Source of the DNA: Pegea sp. RAD2-039
Taxonomy: Eukaryota; Chordata; Thaliacea; Salpida; Salpidae
DNA length: 64,000 bases
Assembly (NCBI GenBank): GCA_034620365.1
Contig: JAQGEQ010000058.1
Span: 1-64,000 of the forward strand
Direction of reading: 5' to 3'
A program made the translations under genes and the position numbers. Positions 1-11,865 of the stretch are shown here, in pieces (the first letter of the stretch is position 1; the number at the start of each line of letters is the position of its first letter). The notes beneath the pieces are model-generated. The model made no database searches, was not told the origin of the DNA, and was given only the letters and a program-made list of their open reading frames with translations.

Positions 1-1099
1 ACAGCTGACAGAACCATGTTGAGTTGCTTGTTCAGCCTGTGTTTGGGTCACTGATTGTCCATACATCTGTGCTTCGAGTACAGATTGTCCATCGGAACAA
101 AACTCTTGGTTCACTGGCATTTCAATGAAGCTATTGTTTTGCTGAAGATTGTTATGATTTAGTAGTGGCTGAGTCACAACAGGGTTTTCAGGTTGCATGT
201 TTTCTTGAAAGGTTTGCCACTGATGTTGCTCTGTAGACCTACTAATATCTTCCATAAGACGCGATTGCTGCTGTTGAAATCCATTTTCACAGATAGGTTC
301 CATCTTTATTGTAGATTGTTGTTGATACGGCATACTTTGCATTTGGTTATGTCGAGCAAGAGATGGTTTCAGAATTGAATCAACCATACAAGATGTTCTA
401 CAAAATAAAATAATTCAATAATAAAATAATGATAATGAAATTAACATTTTTTAAGGAAAATATAATTTATGATAAAAGTGTTACAAAAAGCAGAACCGCC
501 ATTAGTCGATAACATAGCCTAGGGTATTGTTACGTTTCGGCTGCAGTTAATAGTGTGCAATTTCTCAAATGTGAAAAGCTTAGTTGATGAGTTATTTTGA
601 CTTTTTAAATATAATCAATTTATAACAACACTATTTCATCAGAAAACTTTAAGATAATCTTAAAGAAAAATTAATTAAAACAATTATTTCTGAAATCAAC
701 CTTTTTGGAAAATAAACAACTATTTAGCAAGTACTATAAAAAACGAATGGCGGCTTAACATAAGTAATTGCAGTACTTTCTTAAAACAAGTTTTGTTATT
801 ATTTATCTCTAATCCTCTGAGATCATTGCAACAAAAATATAAAACGGATTAGAATTTCATATATAATTTAAGCTATACTAGTTCTGTTATAAAAGACATT
901 CAAATTTAGTTTATAACAAAAACTAGCTTACAGTTGGTGGTTTCCAGTTGAACTTTCATCAAATGTATCTTTAAAATAAAAGCAGTTGTTTTTACAGCTA
1001 GATTTCACATTTGATGACCAAATAAGATAGACTTTTACATTTGAGAATAATTATTAGAATTAAAACTATCAGATATTTAGACTAACAAAACTTACCCAT
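1..1099 (-). CDS. Q1: Gln/Asn-rich protein, family Q (partial, cut by window edge)
   Basis: Three of the five family Q exons are present, on the minus strand: coding exon 1 at 1099-1096 (ATG plus G, then GTAAG donor), exon 2 at 968-932 (37 nt between AG and GTAAGC) and the 5' part of the large exon from 397 to beyond the left edge (acceptor TTTTGTAG). Joined, they keep one open frame beginning MDTFDESSTGNHQL, then TSCMVDSILKPSL and a Gln-rich stretch. The start is chosen because ATG G at the exon 1 end puts the exon 2 and exon 3 frames in phase in all copies. An ATG at 387-385 could also start translation in this copy, but copies Q2, Q4, Q5 and Q7 have GTG there. No stop is seen in the visible part. 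Function unknown; almost identical to Q6. Confidence 0.65.
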
Positions 1100-1364
1100 T
1101 AAAAATATTCTGCGTTAACTTGAATCAAATAATAACCTTTTAATCAAACAGTTTTGCTTAATATCTGAAACAGAAATGTTTCGTTTATTATCAACTTTGA
1201 TAAACATAAATGTCACTAAAAATCAAAACATAAATTCTTTGAAAAAAAACTGATATAAACAATTTAAAACTGAATAAGTAAAATTAACTATTTGATAAAT
1301 GCTAAACCGTCTTGAGATGTAGCAGTTTGAAGGTAAACTTCCCATATACTTTCTATGTTACAGA

Positions 1365-4300
1365 TTCCAGCTAATTCACGTTTAGTTTCTCACGCAGCCT
1401 TTCATAGTTTAAAAAGAAATACTTTCGTAAGGAAAAAGTTGCTGTCAATATCTTCAGATATCAATTTGATGGTACCACGTTCGATGTTTATTCAGCGATA
1501 AATGTCAACTTAAAATCTAAATGATCTCAGAAAGATAAGAATTCTCTGACCATCAAATCATTAATTTCTCGCAAGATTCGATCTCTTTTCGATACGTAAA
1601 GTTTTGTGGGAAGACTTTAAACCATATGTGTGGTCAAATTGCTAATACAAACAAAAATTCACCAAGAATGTTGCAGATATTATTGCAGCAATTTTGAGTT
1701 ATCTCAATCTTTCAAATCTTGGTGATGGAACAACAAGTCAAGAAAAGCCTTGAAAAATACTTCTTTTACAGCCTTAGTTATTAGTCTAACTTACAATTAA
1801 CTTGTTTACAACTCCTTTTAAAGATAATAATGACACCTTTATTCCATCAGTATATTCTTTACAATTACAAACTCATGAAGTAACCCTAACTAAAAGAATA
1901 ATTTTTTAAAAGCATTTTAGTTAAAATGAACGATTCAGCTTTTTTAGTTAAAAGTAGGTTTCTTTTTACCTTTGTAGTCACTCTGCAATAAAAATATTAT
2001 TTTTTGAAAATACAAACAACAATTATATTGCAAAAAAACATAGATAACTTTGTGATAGCCTTGTGGTTTTACACAAAATCATATAAGGATTGTTTTAGGT
2101 TAAGTTTGCAGTACAGCAACTCAATTTAAAATATAAGAGAAAGCTTGTTGAATGCTTTACAGATTAGCACACTACAAGAAGTAAATGTTTTTTCGATTAT
2201 AATCAAGTCTTGTTGTTTACCTTGGTTGTAAATAAAATGTCAGCAGAGGGTATTTTTATAAGAAAAAGTTTAAAAGATAAAAACAACCTTTAAAAAATTA
2301 TTGCAAAAAATCCAGAAAGTTTGTTGAGTACATGATAAAATCAGTTGATGTTGATGACACTTTTAAGTGTTGGTGCCACAAAGTCTACAAATTTACCAAT
2401 GATAATATATAGATTGTGTTTAAGATAAATTTTAGCAAATATTTTTACGGTTTTTGTACTTCATAGTAAGCAAGAACTTTGTTTATTTATAGTACTGAAA
2501 AGTTGTAACAATTTCTGTAGTAAATTTTAACATTTTTGTTATGAATTCAACCTCCAAAATGACATAACAAATTTATTAAATGTCTTCCAACAGGACAAGT
2601 CACTATGTTTATTATATTTTTATTTTCCTTAAAAATGATATCTAAAAGTTATTAAAATTTAAGTTTTTGGGAAAAAAATAAAACATTTCTTTAGTAGCTG
2701 ATATAAAATACCTTCACATTAAAAAATTTCAGGTAGACATAATTTTTTTTCTGCTTTTTATACATAACCTTTCTGTAATTGTAAAAGTATATAATCAATA
2801 AGAAGTACAGCAGGTGAATTTCAAATTAAAACTCAAAAATTGATTTGTAAAGAACATTTAAGCTATCACTAGAAATATTTTTAGTATTTTTCAAAACTTT
2901 TCTGCTTTTTTAAAGAATAATGATTATTTGAAGAATTTGTTCAACATTCACAAAAAGAAAATTGCTGATGATAATATTATGAAATTCCCAAAAACACTTT
3001 CGGCTTTGCATTCAGTACACTGGCATGAAAGAATATTTGGGTTCAGTTTGTTATGAATTAAAAAGCATCATAACTAATTTCCAGAAAATTTTTTGAAAGA
3101 TGCTATGGTGAGAATGTTTAAACAAGTTTGGAGTAGTGCGTATCTAACGCGCCTGTAATAGTACATTTCAAGGAAGCTTGTAATAAAGCCTTGTATAGTG
3201 GAGTTTTTTAAAGCAAATGTGATTGTGTCTTTTCACTGGATATTGAAGAGCTAGTCTATAACATGCCCATTAGAAGTTTGAATTTTTCTTTAGAACTATT
3301 CACCGTATTTATTGGATGATCATGAGAAATATTATGAATGAAACGTTGTTATGATCAGTGTCAATGGACCAGTTAAGTTACAAACTTAGCAAATTTTGTA
3401 AAGGTGTTCAGCTTAGTGACAGGACTTGACTAACTCTAGATAACATATAAGACTGAAAACATTTCTTGTGTGCTCACCCGTTAGCATAAGAGCTTTCCAA
3501 TTAGAATATTTTCAATCTAACCTTGAATTCTGACTGGAATTATTTACAGTTGTTAGATATTTAAAATATATCCACAGAACAAAATTTTATTTTCTTATTG
3601 AACTACAACAATTATTCAAACTTTTTTGTTAAACTTTTTTTCAGGAATATTTCTGTCTGTATTATCAATTTTATAAAGTTTTATCTACAACTAATTTCGT
3701 TTGATGGTGCCGTAGAGAATGTTTTCAAACTAGAACTAACTTTTTTGTACTTCACAAAACCGATTTATCATGTGATATTCTTTTAATTATGACACGCAAA
3801 TTATTTTGATAAAAGTTGGTAATATAGAGATTGCAAATAAATTTATAAAGTTTCTGTGCATAAAATTACAATTATTTTTCTAAAACTATTTGAATGTTTT
3901 GCTTAAAATTTGGTTTACTGATTGGTATACATTATCAGCAACTGTTAAAAATTTTATGCATTATCATTCTTTATATCTGTCTAAAATGCTTATAAGTACA
4001 ACTCTACATAGTCAAATATAGAATTATGAAAAGGTAACTTGTGGAAGCCTTAATATAGATGGAGTGGTATTATTTAATCTCAAAAAGAACCGACGAAATC
4101 ATGGTTTGAAAGTTTTCAAAAGTTTACAATTAATAAATCTCACCAGTTCAACAAAGTAAAAGACATAGCACTTGTCAATCGTAAGCTTTCAATAAGATGT
4201 TTTATAATGTAAAAAACAGCTAATCCGTTGTAAGAGTCTAAGGTTATATTCAACCATAAAATACTAAAGCAGCAGCAAACTGAGTAAAACTACATTTATT

Positions 4301-5110
4301 TTGTGATGTAAAATAACATGAAAGAGTCATTGAAAGGGTTTCTTAATCTTTAAAAGCCTTCATAAGAATCACTAAGTATTGAAAAGAGATACGTTTTTAA
4401 TCTACAAGTCTTGTATTTCGTTATCAAATATAACTTGGTTTTCTTTTGCTTCTTGCAGAAAGTAACAAGACTAAATTCACAAAAGCTGTTGTAAGCTTTT
4501 ACAACTTCCAAGAATTATTTCTAGCTTTGTGCCAAGTTATCAGGATAGCCATAAGGCTTTATGTAAGATCAGTAAAATATTGATTTATATAAATAAAAAA
4601 AGTAGAGAAATCACTAACGAAGATTTTACAGAATTGTTAATAATAAAACTTTCTTTTTTAATTTCCTAAAATGAAAATATAATATTGAAATGACTACAGT
4701 TTGAACAAACTGATTAAATAAGTAACAAACTGTTTTCAATGATTCTTTTTTCAGTTGATTTGCTTTACATTTGCAAGCACTCAAATATATGAAAGACCCA
4801 AAGATGAGGGCAGATGTGTTAGAAACTTTTCTTATATCGAAAGATCTATTTCTTACTTAAATGTTTATTTGCTAGTTTTGTACCAAATATGTTTTATTTA
4901 TTTGATGTGAATTCATAATTTTTATTTAGACTTTAAGTTAATGAAGATACTACTACTTCTTTGCTGAACTTAAATCTTAATTCCTGCTGTAAGTTTTAAG
5001 TTAGAATATTATCAGAACAGTTTGAAAATAGTAAATGTAATATTTGATAATATCTTCCATCTAATGAAACATTCAATTATATCCTTATTTTTAGCAGCTC
5101 CTGATTTCGT
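1365..5110 (+). pseudogene. Relic G, copy 1: decayed coding region between Q1 and F1
   Basis: No intact gene, but in-frame protein-like segments broken by stops and indels recur at the same places in other module copies. Examples on the plus strand: FLARFDLFSIRKVLWEDF (about 1,560-1,620), NVADIIAAILSYLNL (about 1,669), KFAVQQLNLKYKRKLVE (about 2,106), IADDNIMKFPKTL (about 2,960), DIEELVYNMPIRSLN (3239-3283), CSPVSIRAFQLEYFQ (about 3,470), FDGAVENVFKLELTFLYFT (about 3,700) and a final APDFVEKLSRK whose TGA overlaps the F1 ATG. Tryptophan and aspartate are more frequent than expected from AT-rich noise. I do not recognise the family. It could be one long dead gene or several. Single open runs of this length occur by chance in such DNA, so the cross-copy agreement is the real evidence. 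Confidence 0.45.
2317..2412 (+). other. Conserved 96-nt block (31 codons plus TAG)
   Basis: One of the best conserved stretches of the module outside F and Q. It reads KFVEYM..., contains CWCHKVYKFTNDNI, and ends in TAG. Equivalent blocks occur at 13080, 13567, 40628 (plus) and 42273-42368, 53008-53103, 60867-60962 (minus). All but the 13080 copy are exactly 96 nt, although the flanks have many indels. The opposite strand is also largely open here. It may be a surviving part of relic G or a conserved noncoding element. Confidence 0.4.
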
Positions 5111-5128
5111 AGAAAAATTATCAAGAAA

Positions 5129-6448
5129 ATGAACAATTTTGAAATGAATAAATATTCTGATTGTGTGAAAGTTGTAGACGTTGGAGGAAAGACATCTTTC
5201 ATATTGCAAGGTAGTCTATTTGATTATATTTTTACACGACCGGCAGGAAAAAAGCTCTTAAAATTTCAATCTGTTTTTAATCATGGATTTGATTTTTTTT
5301 CTGATTTACTTGTGAAAGATGATATTTTGTCACCAGGATTTGTTTACTGGATTTACAAAGAAATTGGATTAGTTAAACTCTACAAATTGAAAGATTTTAA
5401 AGCCAACGATAACTCACGTAATCTTAATATACTTAAAATATTCTTTCAAATTGGAACAAAATTTTCTTTGAAAAAGAAAAAATCGTTGGAAAGCCATTTT
5501 GTTGCTTTAGAATTATTAAAACATTGTCTGTTTATTGCAGAAAAATTAAAACCAACTAAAACCATAATGAAATACAAAGCATACACGTTTTTATTTTTTC
5601 TGGTACAGATCATGGGTGTATTTGGCAATGTTTACGAAACTAAACTCTCCAAACCAACTAAAGATCTTAATGCTTTGATCAAGAGATTTTCGTTGCTATC
5701 TGGTAGAACTAAAAAGGTTAAATTATCAACAAACACAAACATTTACAAGTTTCAAGAATATTTATCGTTTTTGGATGTCTTTTGCTCCTCACTAGTTCAG
5801 TCGTGTATCATTCTGTTTCATATAGATTCTGCTGGTTTAAAGTATTACCAAGATTTAATGAGTGTAGTTGCATTTGTAAGCTTATGTGATTTGATGTTTT
5901 TTATTCAATCATTAATTGCAGGGAAGTTGTACGTTTTTGGGCAAACGTTTGCCTCATATAGCTTGCAAACAAGTTTACAAGAAGTTAAACAAGATGAAGA
6001 TGCCGTCAGTGTGTTGTTAAATAATTCACTTGTCGCAGTTTTGTTTAGTTTTAACTGGTTGATATCGTTAGCGTGTCATATGAAGTTTTCAAAGGTAAAA
6101 AAGATGTATAGTCGCCTACAAACTGATTTGTATGTATGTCGGGAAGTTTATGCAAGTTTCAAATTTTCTGATCAGCTAAACAAAATTAAATCTGACGTTT
6201 CAAAGAATCTGAATTATTTTTTAAATATTAAAAAAAATAATGAATACAACCAAGCTAAAATGTTTGCTAATAAGTATGAAAGCATGTTGGAAGACTTACT
6301 TGATATAAAAATAATTTCTGAATCTCTTTCAGACTGTCAAAAGATGCAATCTGTTTTGAATACAGCCACAGAAATATTCGTAAATTTGTATTATTTGTTT
6401 AAAATTAGTTATGATTGCAAGTTACGTGAGATATCATTACGAAACTAA
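5129..6448 (+). CDS. F1: uncharacterised 439-residue protein, family F
   Basis: Single open frame of 439 codons starting MNNFEM and ending ISLRN. I do not recognise the family. It is Lys/Leu/Phe-rich and probably mostly helical. The longest hydrophobic run is residues about 151-167 (AYTFLFFLVQIMGVFGN), too isolated to call a membrane protein. Family landmarks are DVGGKTSFILQGSLFDYIF (about 17-35), the LVKLYKL region, and LLSGRTKK (189-196). There is no signal peptide. A plausible splice acceptor (TTTTTAGCAG, ending 5097) lies 31 bp before the ATG, so a 5' untranslated exon may exist. An in-frame TGA between acceptor and ATG supports this start, with a second Met at codon 6. F1 is nearly identical to F4 (3 residue differences) and clearly diverged from F3, yet all three are open. 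It converges with Q2 downstream. Confidence 0.75.
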   Translation: MNNFEMNKYSDCVKVVDVGGKTSFILQGSLFDYIFTRPAGKKLLKFQSVFNHGFDFFSDLLVKDDILSPGFVYWIYKEIGLVKLYKLKDFKANDNSRNLNILKIFFQIGTKFSLKKKKSLESHFVALELLKHCLFIAEKLKPTKTIMKYKAYTFLFFLVQIMGVFGNVYETKLSKPTKDLNALIKRFSLLSGRTKKVKLSTNTNIYKFQEYLSFLDVFCSSLVQSCIILFHIDSAGLKYYQDLMSVVAFVSLCDLMFFIQSLIAGKLYVFGQTFASYSLQTSLQEVKQDEDAVSVLLNNSLVAVLFSFNWLISLACHMKFSKVKKMYSRLQTDLYVCREVYASFKFSDQLNKIKSDVSKNLNYFLNIKKNNEYNQAKMFANKYESMLEDLLDIKIISESLSDCQKMQSVLNTATEIFVNLYYLFKISYDCKLREISLRN

Positions 6449-9400
6449 ATTCAAAAGTATCAAAGATAACAAAAAAGAATCAAAAGGATACATAAAAAAC
6501 TTTTCTCCTTTGCTCAAAGGTATCTTTTCTTTTTTTACTTTCACTTTCAAATAGTTTTCTTCTAGATTAATAACTCTTAAAAAGCTAAAGGTTGAACTTT
6601 GAAGCCAAGATTTTGTGCGTTTGTTGATATTTTCCCGACCAGAAGAAATAATGTTTTTAGAATCTAAGTTTAAATTCCGCCTTTTCTATTTTATTTTTTT
6701 TTTATTCGAATTGGAATAAATTATAAAAAGTTTGTATTGTAATCAATTTTACTTTCAAACAGCTATAATAGAATCTTTTACATTTTAATTGTTTCGGCTT
6801 AGTTAGGTTAGCCTTAATACAGAATAATTAGTTAATGTTTTTAAAGAAATGTTTAATTTATATCATATAGAAAAAGGATAAAACCATCTTAACTTTAAGT
6901 AAGCAAATTTATTTATACTACAAGTAACATCTATTATATGAATTAAATGATTTACACAATTCATGTGATTTAGTGAACTTGTCTATTTATTACTATCGTG
7001 TCAGAAGTGAACTAGAATATAAAATCATTATCAGATCATTAGGATTTTATGAAAGCTTTTGATCTTGTATTTGAATCATAGAACTCTGATATATTATTCC
7101 TATTTTTTTATTTTCTCAATAGTTCATTTTATTTTGTGATTTTCATTTAGATACTCACCTTTAGCAATAGTAGCTAAGCTTAAATGTAAATTGAACAAAA
7201 ACGGTTTGCAACGTTTGTACTGGTTGATAGCGTTAAGCAAATACAAAGTTCTTACTGTTGGGAAAAGACCCAAACTCTTTCAGAATCATCTGTACTTGTG
7301 TGTGATAGGATAAGACTTAGATGCAATTATCCTTAGATATCCATGTGTTTTTTATAGATGTTATCAATTATGCTAACTTTAAAATCAGAACGTTCTTGAT
7401 TATTATGATTACTTAGCATAAAGTTTCACAACAACAATAGAAGCTTTATAATATTTTTCATTAGTTTTTAAAAATAAAATATTTGGAAATCTTTATAACA
7501 GTGATGAGAAATTTAAAAACTTCAATTAAAGTTTTTCTCTAACCAAAGTCTTTCAATCAATAACTTTTTACTTTGTTATTTATGCATTTGATGATCTAGG
7601 TTTTGATGATCTTGGTTCTTGTGACTATGTTTACAAAGTAGAAATTGAATTATTTTTAAACCTTTTTTTCCTTCTAATGTCGAAAAAATTGAAATTTTTA
7701 GCTGTTTGAAAGTTTGTTTCTTTTGGCTTCTCTTGGGAGTAAATCAAATTTTGTGATGTAACGGTAATTTTACTTGAATAATTGGTAAAAATTTAATCTA
7801 TGATAAAAAGAATATCTGCTTTGAATTTCATGTAAACAAAACTGAACTGATAATTTCTCGGTGTCAATTAAATAGTAAAAAAGTTTTCACAAACCAGCTG
7901 AAACAATATAAGCAATTATACTTATAGGTCGGAACTGCTGTAGAGAACTATGCAGTTTATTTATTGAATAACCAGCCGAAACTTATGAATTGTATGATGA
8001 TGCTATGTGAGCTGGTCTAAAGTATTTTAATAAAACATCTATTTTAATAAAACAGGTATAATAGTATATTGACGGCGCTTTAAATAAATAAAATATCACA
8101 ACAAAGCTACTTTAATAAGTGGCGTCATGACCTGTAAAAATATTTGAATTTAATCATTCTTTCTAAATGTGCCTCTAAGTCTGTAAAGGTTTCGAACTTT
8201 TTATTTTAAACATAATTGTTTGCTAAATACTTAACCATCTGATATAAATTCACAAAGAACAAGATAAAAGTAGACTTTTATTTTTATCTTAACTGTCCTT
8301 TGACAACTTATTCTTATAAAATAAGTATCCAACTGAAGTATATTTGTGAAAATTTGTCTCTACCTTAAACCAAACTTTACATTCTTCAGTTTTGATCAAT
8401 TGTTTTAACATTGCGCACTTTTTCAAAATTTAATGAAATACTTAATTTCCAAATAAGTTTTGTGGCTTAACTATTTAGTATACTTATTATCAGTATATAT
8501 TTACTGCCTTTATATATACGTTAATACAAAGACTTGATGAAAAGCTAGTTCTTGTAAATATTTTCTGCTTCTTGTATTTTCCAAATGCTTTAAAACTTAA
8601 TGTTAAAAAATAGCTGCCAAATGGCTCATAAATCTTACCATACAGTTTGGTCTACTAACTTGATTGTAATCTGAGATAAACATCAAATAAAAGTTTCTTC
8701 TGATAAAAGTTCTTAACTTACAGCAATTCTCATATTTTATTAATCTATCATATAGTTTTACTTTAGTATATTTTTCAAAAAAACTATTCAACAAGTTCAA
8801 ATTAATTTTATTTTACTTTTTACTACAGCTATTATACGACATGAATTTATTCATTTAAAAGTAAACACAAAGACTTCAAACACTGAATAAAAATTATCAG
8901 CAATTATAAATGTAAACAGATAAAAGCTTATCATGTAGAGAGTTATTTTGGGTATCAGATAATATTAGCAGATTTCTCACTAAAAAAGTCAAAGTTTGTG
9001 TTGAACTGATATTTAGTGATTTTTAACTTAAACTTCTCAAATCCAGCAGACCAGATTCATGAATTTGTTTACTCTTCTCCAACCAATGATATAGCCGATA
9101 CAAAACTTTTTAGGGTAAATTACAGACACAAAATAAAATTTCTACAAATTTCTGAGAAATAAATGGTAAAACACCATATGAAAAAGCAATTTAAATTGTG
9201 TAGATAAATAATTGAAGTTCAACACATTTAAGCTACAAAGGCTTGAGAATCCAAATAAATAATTCATTTTAGTAGATGATAGTGATTTGAGTTTTGTTAA
9301 GATATTCAATCGGCTCAAATTACTAGAAATTCCTTTAAAGTGGACTGAAAGCAAATTTATCTGTAAAAGTATTAAAGGTTACTCATACCACAAGAAATAT

Positions 9401-9460
9401 AACAGCAGTGAAACATTTTATAAAACCATTTCACCTCAAACTATATATACCTGGGTTCCT
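6449..9460. other. F1-Q2 spacer with decayed coding remnant
   Basis: No intact gene. Near 7,180-7,380 on the plus strand an open stretch contains LNKNGLQRLYWLIALSKYKV and continues to RPKLFQNHLYLCVIG before TAA. A related but damaged reading occurs at about 33,220-33,420, and mirrored copies at about 48,060-48,250 and 24,850-24,900. From 7,400 to 9,460 I see only module sequence shared with the other copies. A minus-strand 65-codon run at 8800-8603 is broken or missing in the modules near 22 kb, 36 kb and 57 kb, so I do not call it a gene. A likely 3' untranslated exon of Q2 begins near 9,357 (acceptor TTTTACAG). Confidence 0.4.
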
Positions 9461-11865
9461 TTAATTTGTATGAAAATGAGCCATGATTAATCCTAAAGTT
9501 GACTGGTATTCTTCTTCTTTAGCAGATCTTTCTGCTCTGTTTGATAACCACAGTTTAACGTATTGCAATAAACTATTACCATATAATATTTGAATTAAAA
9601 TAGATAAAATTTAACAGTTTCATAAGTTTTAAATTAGTTACTCTACAAAAATGATTTTGATAGATTTAAAAGAGAGATAATACAAACCTTTTCTGCATTC
9701 GAGAAAGTATAAATGATCTCAACTTCTTTAAAACCTCTTTATGCTTAGCTATCTCATTCATTTCGTCGACAAAGTTATTTCTAGAATTAAATTTAGGATA
9801 AATTTTAATTAAAACTTAAAAACGCAGAAAGTAAATGTACAATCTCAGGAAAAAAGATCAATCCTCATCAAATACTTATTTGAACTATTTCTGTTTAATT
9901 AGTTTTGAACTAAATTATAATGTATTTAATTTTTATTTTTTTGATGAATAAAAGTAATTTACGATATTTTATGTAAAACAATATATACAATCTAAAATGA
10001 ACAAAATTTGATACATCTTTGTATTTAAGATACAATTTGCCTAGAAAGATGCAAAAACTCTTTAGATGGTAATCACCAACGTTAGAACCAATCTGAATTA
10101 TTACATAAGATTTTATAATATCATACAAAATTTAAAATTTCACATACCTTTGGTTTTGAAAGCAGTTTTCCTCATTGTGACCATAAATGGAATCTTGCTG
10201 ATTTGGTGACATTTGATTGTTGCTTGGAATTGTAGCTGAGTAATTAGAGTTGTGAGCAGCCGATTGCTGTTGCTGATAAGTAACAAATTGATTTTGTTGA
10301 TTGAATGCAGCATGTTGATTTTGATGATAGAAGTGACGGTTTTGATGTTGATTGTAATAGGAATGCGGGAAAAAAGTTTGTTGAAATCCTTGTGGAGCGT
10401 TTGGTTGATGATAATGATCTGTTGGGTTGAGTTGTAGTTCTGATACAACTTTCTGATGACCAGTAAAATTTTGAAGATCTTTTTTTTGGCTCATGTGAGG
10501 AAAATTAGGCCTGTAGAACTTTGCTTGTTCAGATTGTTCAGAAGTAAAATAACTAGGGTGAACTTGCTGCAAACAGCTGACAGAACCATGTTGAGTTGCT
10601 TGTTCAGCCTGTGTTTGGATCACTGATTGTTCATACATCTGCGCTTCAAGTACAGATTGTCCATCGGAACAAAACTCTTGGTTCACTGGCATTTCAATGA
10701 AGCTATTGTTTTGCTGGAGATTGTTTTGATTTAGTAGTTGCTGAGCTACAACAGGGTTTTCAGGTTGCATGTTTTCTTGAAAGGTTTGGCTCTGATATTG
10801 CTCAGTAGACCTACTAATATCTTCCATAAAACGTGATTGCTGCTGTTGAAATCCATCTTCATAAATATGTTCCATCGTTATTGTAGATTGTTGTTGGTAA
10901 GGAATACTTGGCGTTTAAGAATTATGTCGAACAGAAGATGGTTTCAGAATTGGATCAACCACACATGATGTTCTACAAAATTTAAAAATGAATAATAAAC
11001 TAAGGATAAAAAAAGAGCTAAAATTAAAAAAAAAATTAATTTATAAAAGAAATGTTACATATAATACAAACATATAAGTCTTAGCAAACATTTTTTAATA
11101 ACAGATTTTTGCAACCACAGAAGTCAAATATAATGCATATTTTTGGTTGTGTGTATACTATATGTAAAGAAGATAAATGAGTGATTGTGCGTACAAGCAA
11201 GCGCTTGTTTGAAAATACTCTTCAACTGACCAAACCAGTAGACCGAAACTTCGGCCTACAACTAAAGCATTACCACTTTACTCGATCAAATAGCCCTAGG
11301 GCATTGTACGTTTCAGCTGCTTTTTACAGTGTAGTAATTTCAAATGTAAACGAGTTCAGTTTTTTTTCTATTTAGATATAATAAATCTATAACCAAAATT
11401 TTTCATCAAAATACATTGTAAAATTTTTGTAACAAAATTAATTACAACAATCCTTTTAAAATTTAACTTTATTACAAAACTTAAACAACTATTTAACAAG
11501 TACTTTAAAAAATGAATGGAGGCTAAATCTAAATAATTTCAGTATATTTTTGAAACAAATTTTGTTATTATTAATCTCTCAACATCTTAGATTATTGCAA
11601 CAAAAATATAAAATGGATTAAAATTTCAAATATAATTTAAGCTATATTAGTTATATTATAAAATAAATTTATATTTAGTTTAAAACAAATACTAGCTTAC
11701 AGTTGGTGGTTTCCAGTGGAACTTTCATCAAATGAATCTTTAAATATAAATAGTTGTATTTAAAACTAAAATTCACAATTAATGACTGAAGAAGATACTT
11801 TTTACATGAAGAAAAATTATTAGGATTAAATGTATCAGATATTTAGACGAGCAAAACTTACCCAT
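9461..11865 (-). pseudogene. Q2: family Q gene with premature stop
   Basis: All five coding exons are recognisable on the minus strand: 11865-11862 (ATG G), 11737-11701 (37 nt), 10972-10148 (825 nt), 9780-9688 (93 nt) and 9536-9461 (TAA at 9463-9461). All introns are GT-AG; the large exon ends AAAG before GTATGTG. Joined length is 1035 nt, exactly as in Q6. The last exons read NNFVDEMNEIAKHKEVLKKL... and AERSAKEEEYQSTLGLIMAH..HTN. A TAA at 10917-10915 interrupts the large exon early, so the full-length product is not made unless translation restarts, for example at the ATG at 10875. The same stop is in Q5, its partner in the inverted repeat. After the stop the frame stays open, so the damage may be recent. 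Confidence 0.7.

Noticed and set aside
5129-5250. Family F as a T1/BTB-domain protein
   Set aside because: Only the short DVGGKTSF-like start resembles the fold. The rest of the domain pattern is not recognisable.
8603-8800. 65-codon minus-strand ORF, identical at 46623-46820
   Set aside because: Conserved only between the near-identical arms. It is broken near 22 kb and deleted near 30, 36 and 57 kb.
10252-10437. 61-codon ORF antisense to Q2, also antisense to Q4 and Q6
   Set aside because: It is the reverse reading of Gln/His codons (Leu/Met-rich) and has no independent support.
10140-10448. 102-codon ORF rich in Ile/Asn/Thr inside Q2 (also at 37975-38217, 55558-55800, 63414-63656)
   Set aside because: It overlaps the large Q exon on the same strand in another frame. 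Its composition comes from shifted CAA/CAT repeats, and it is recreated in each copy only because the Q frame is conserved.
11181-11375. 64-codon ORF identical at 11181 (+) and 44242 (-)
   Set aside because: It lies in Q intron/upstream sequence of the two recently duplicated arms. Identity reflects the duplication, and the equivalent region in the Q1, Q4, Q6 and Q7 modules is not open.
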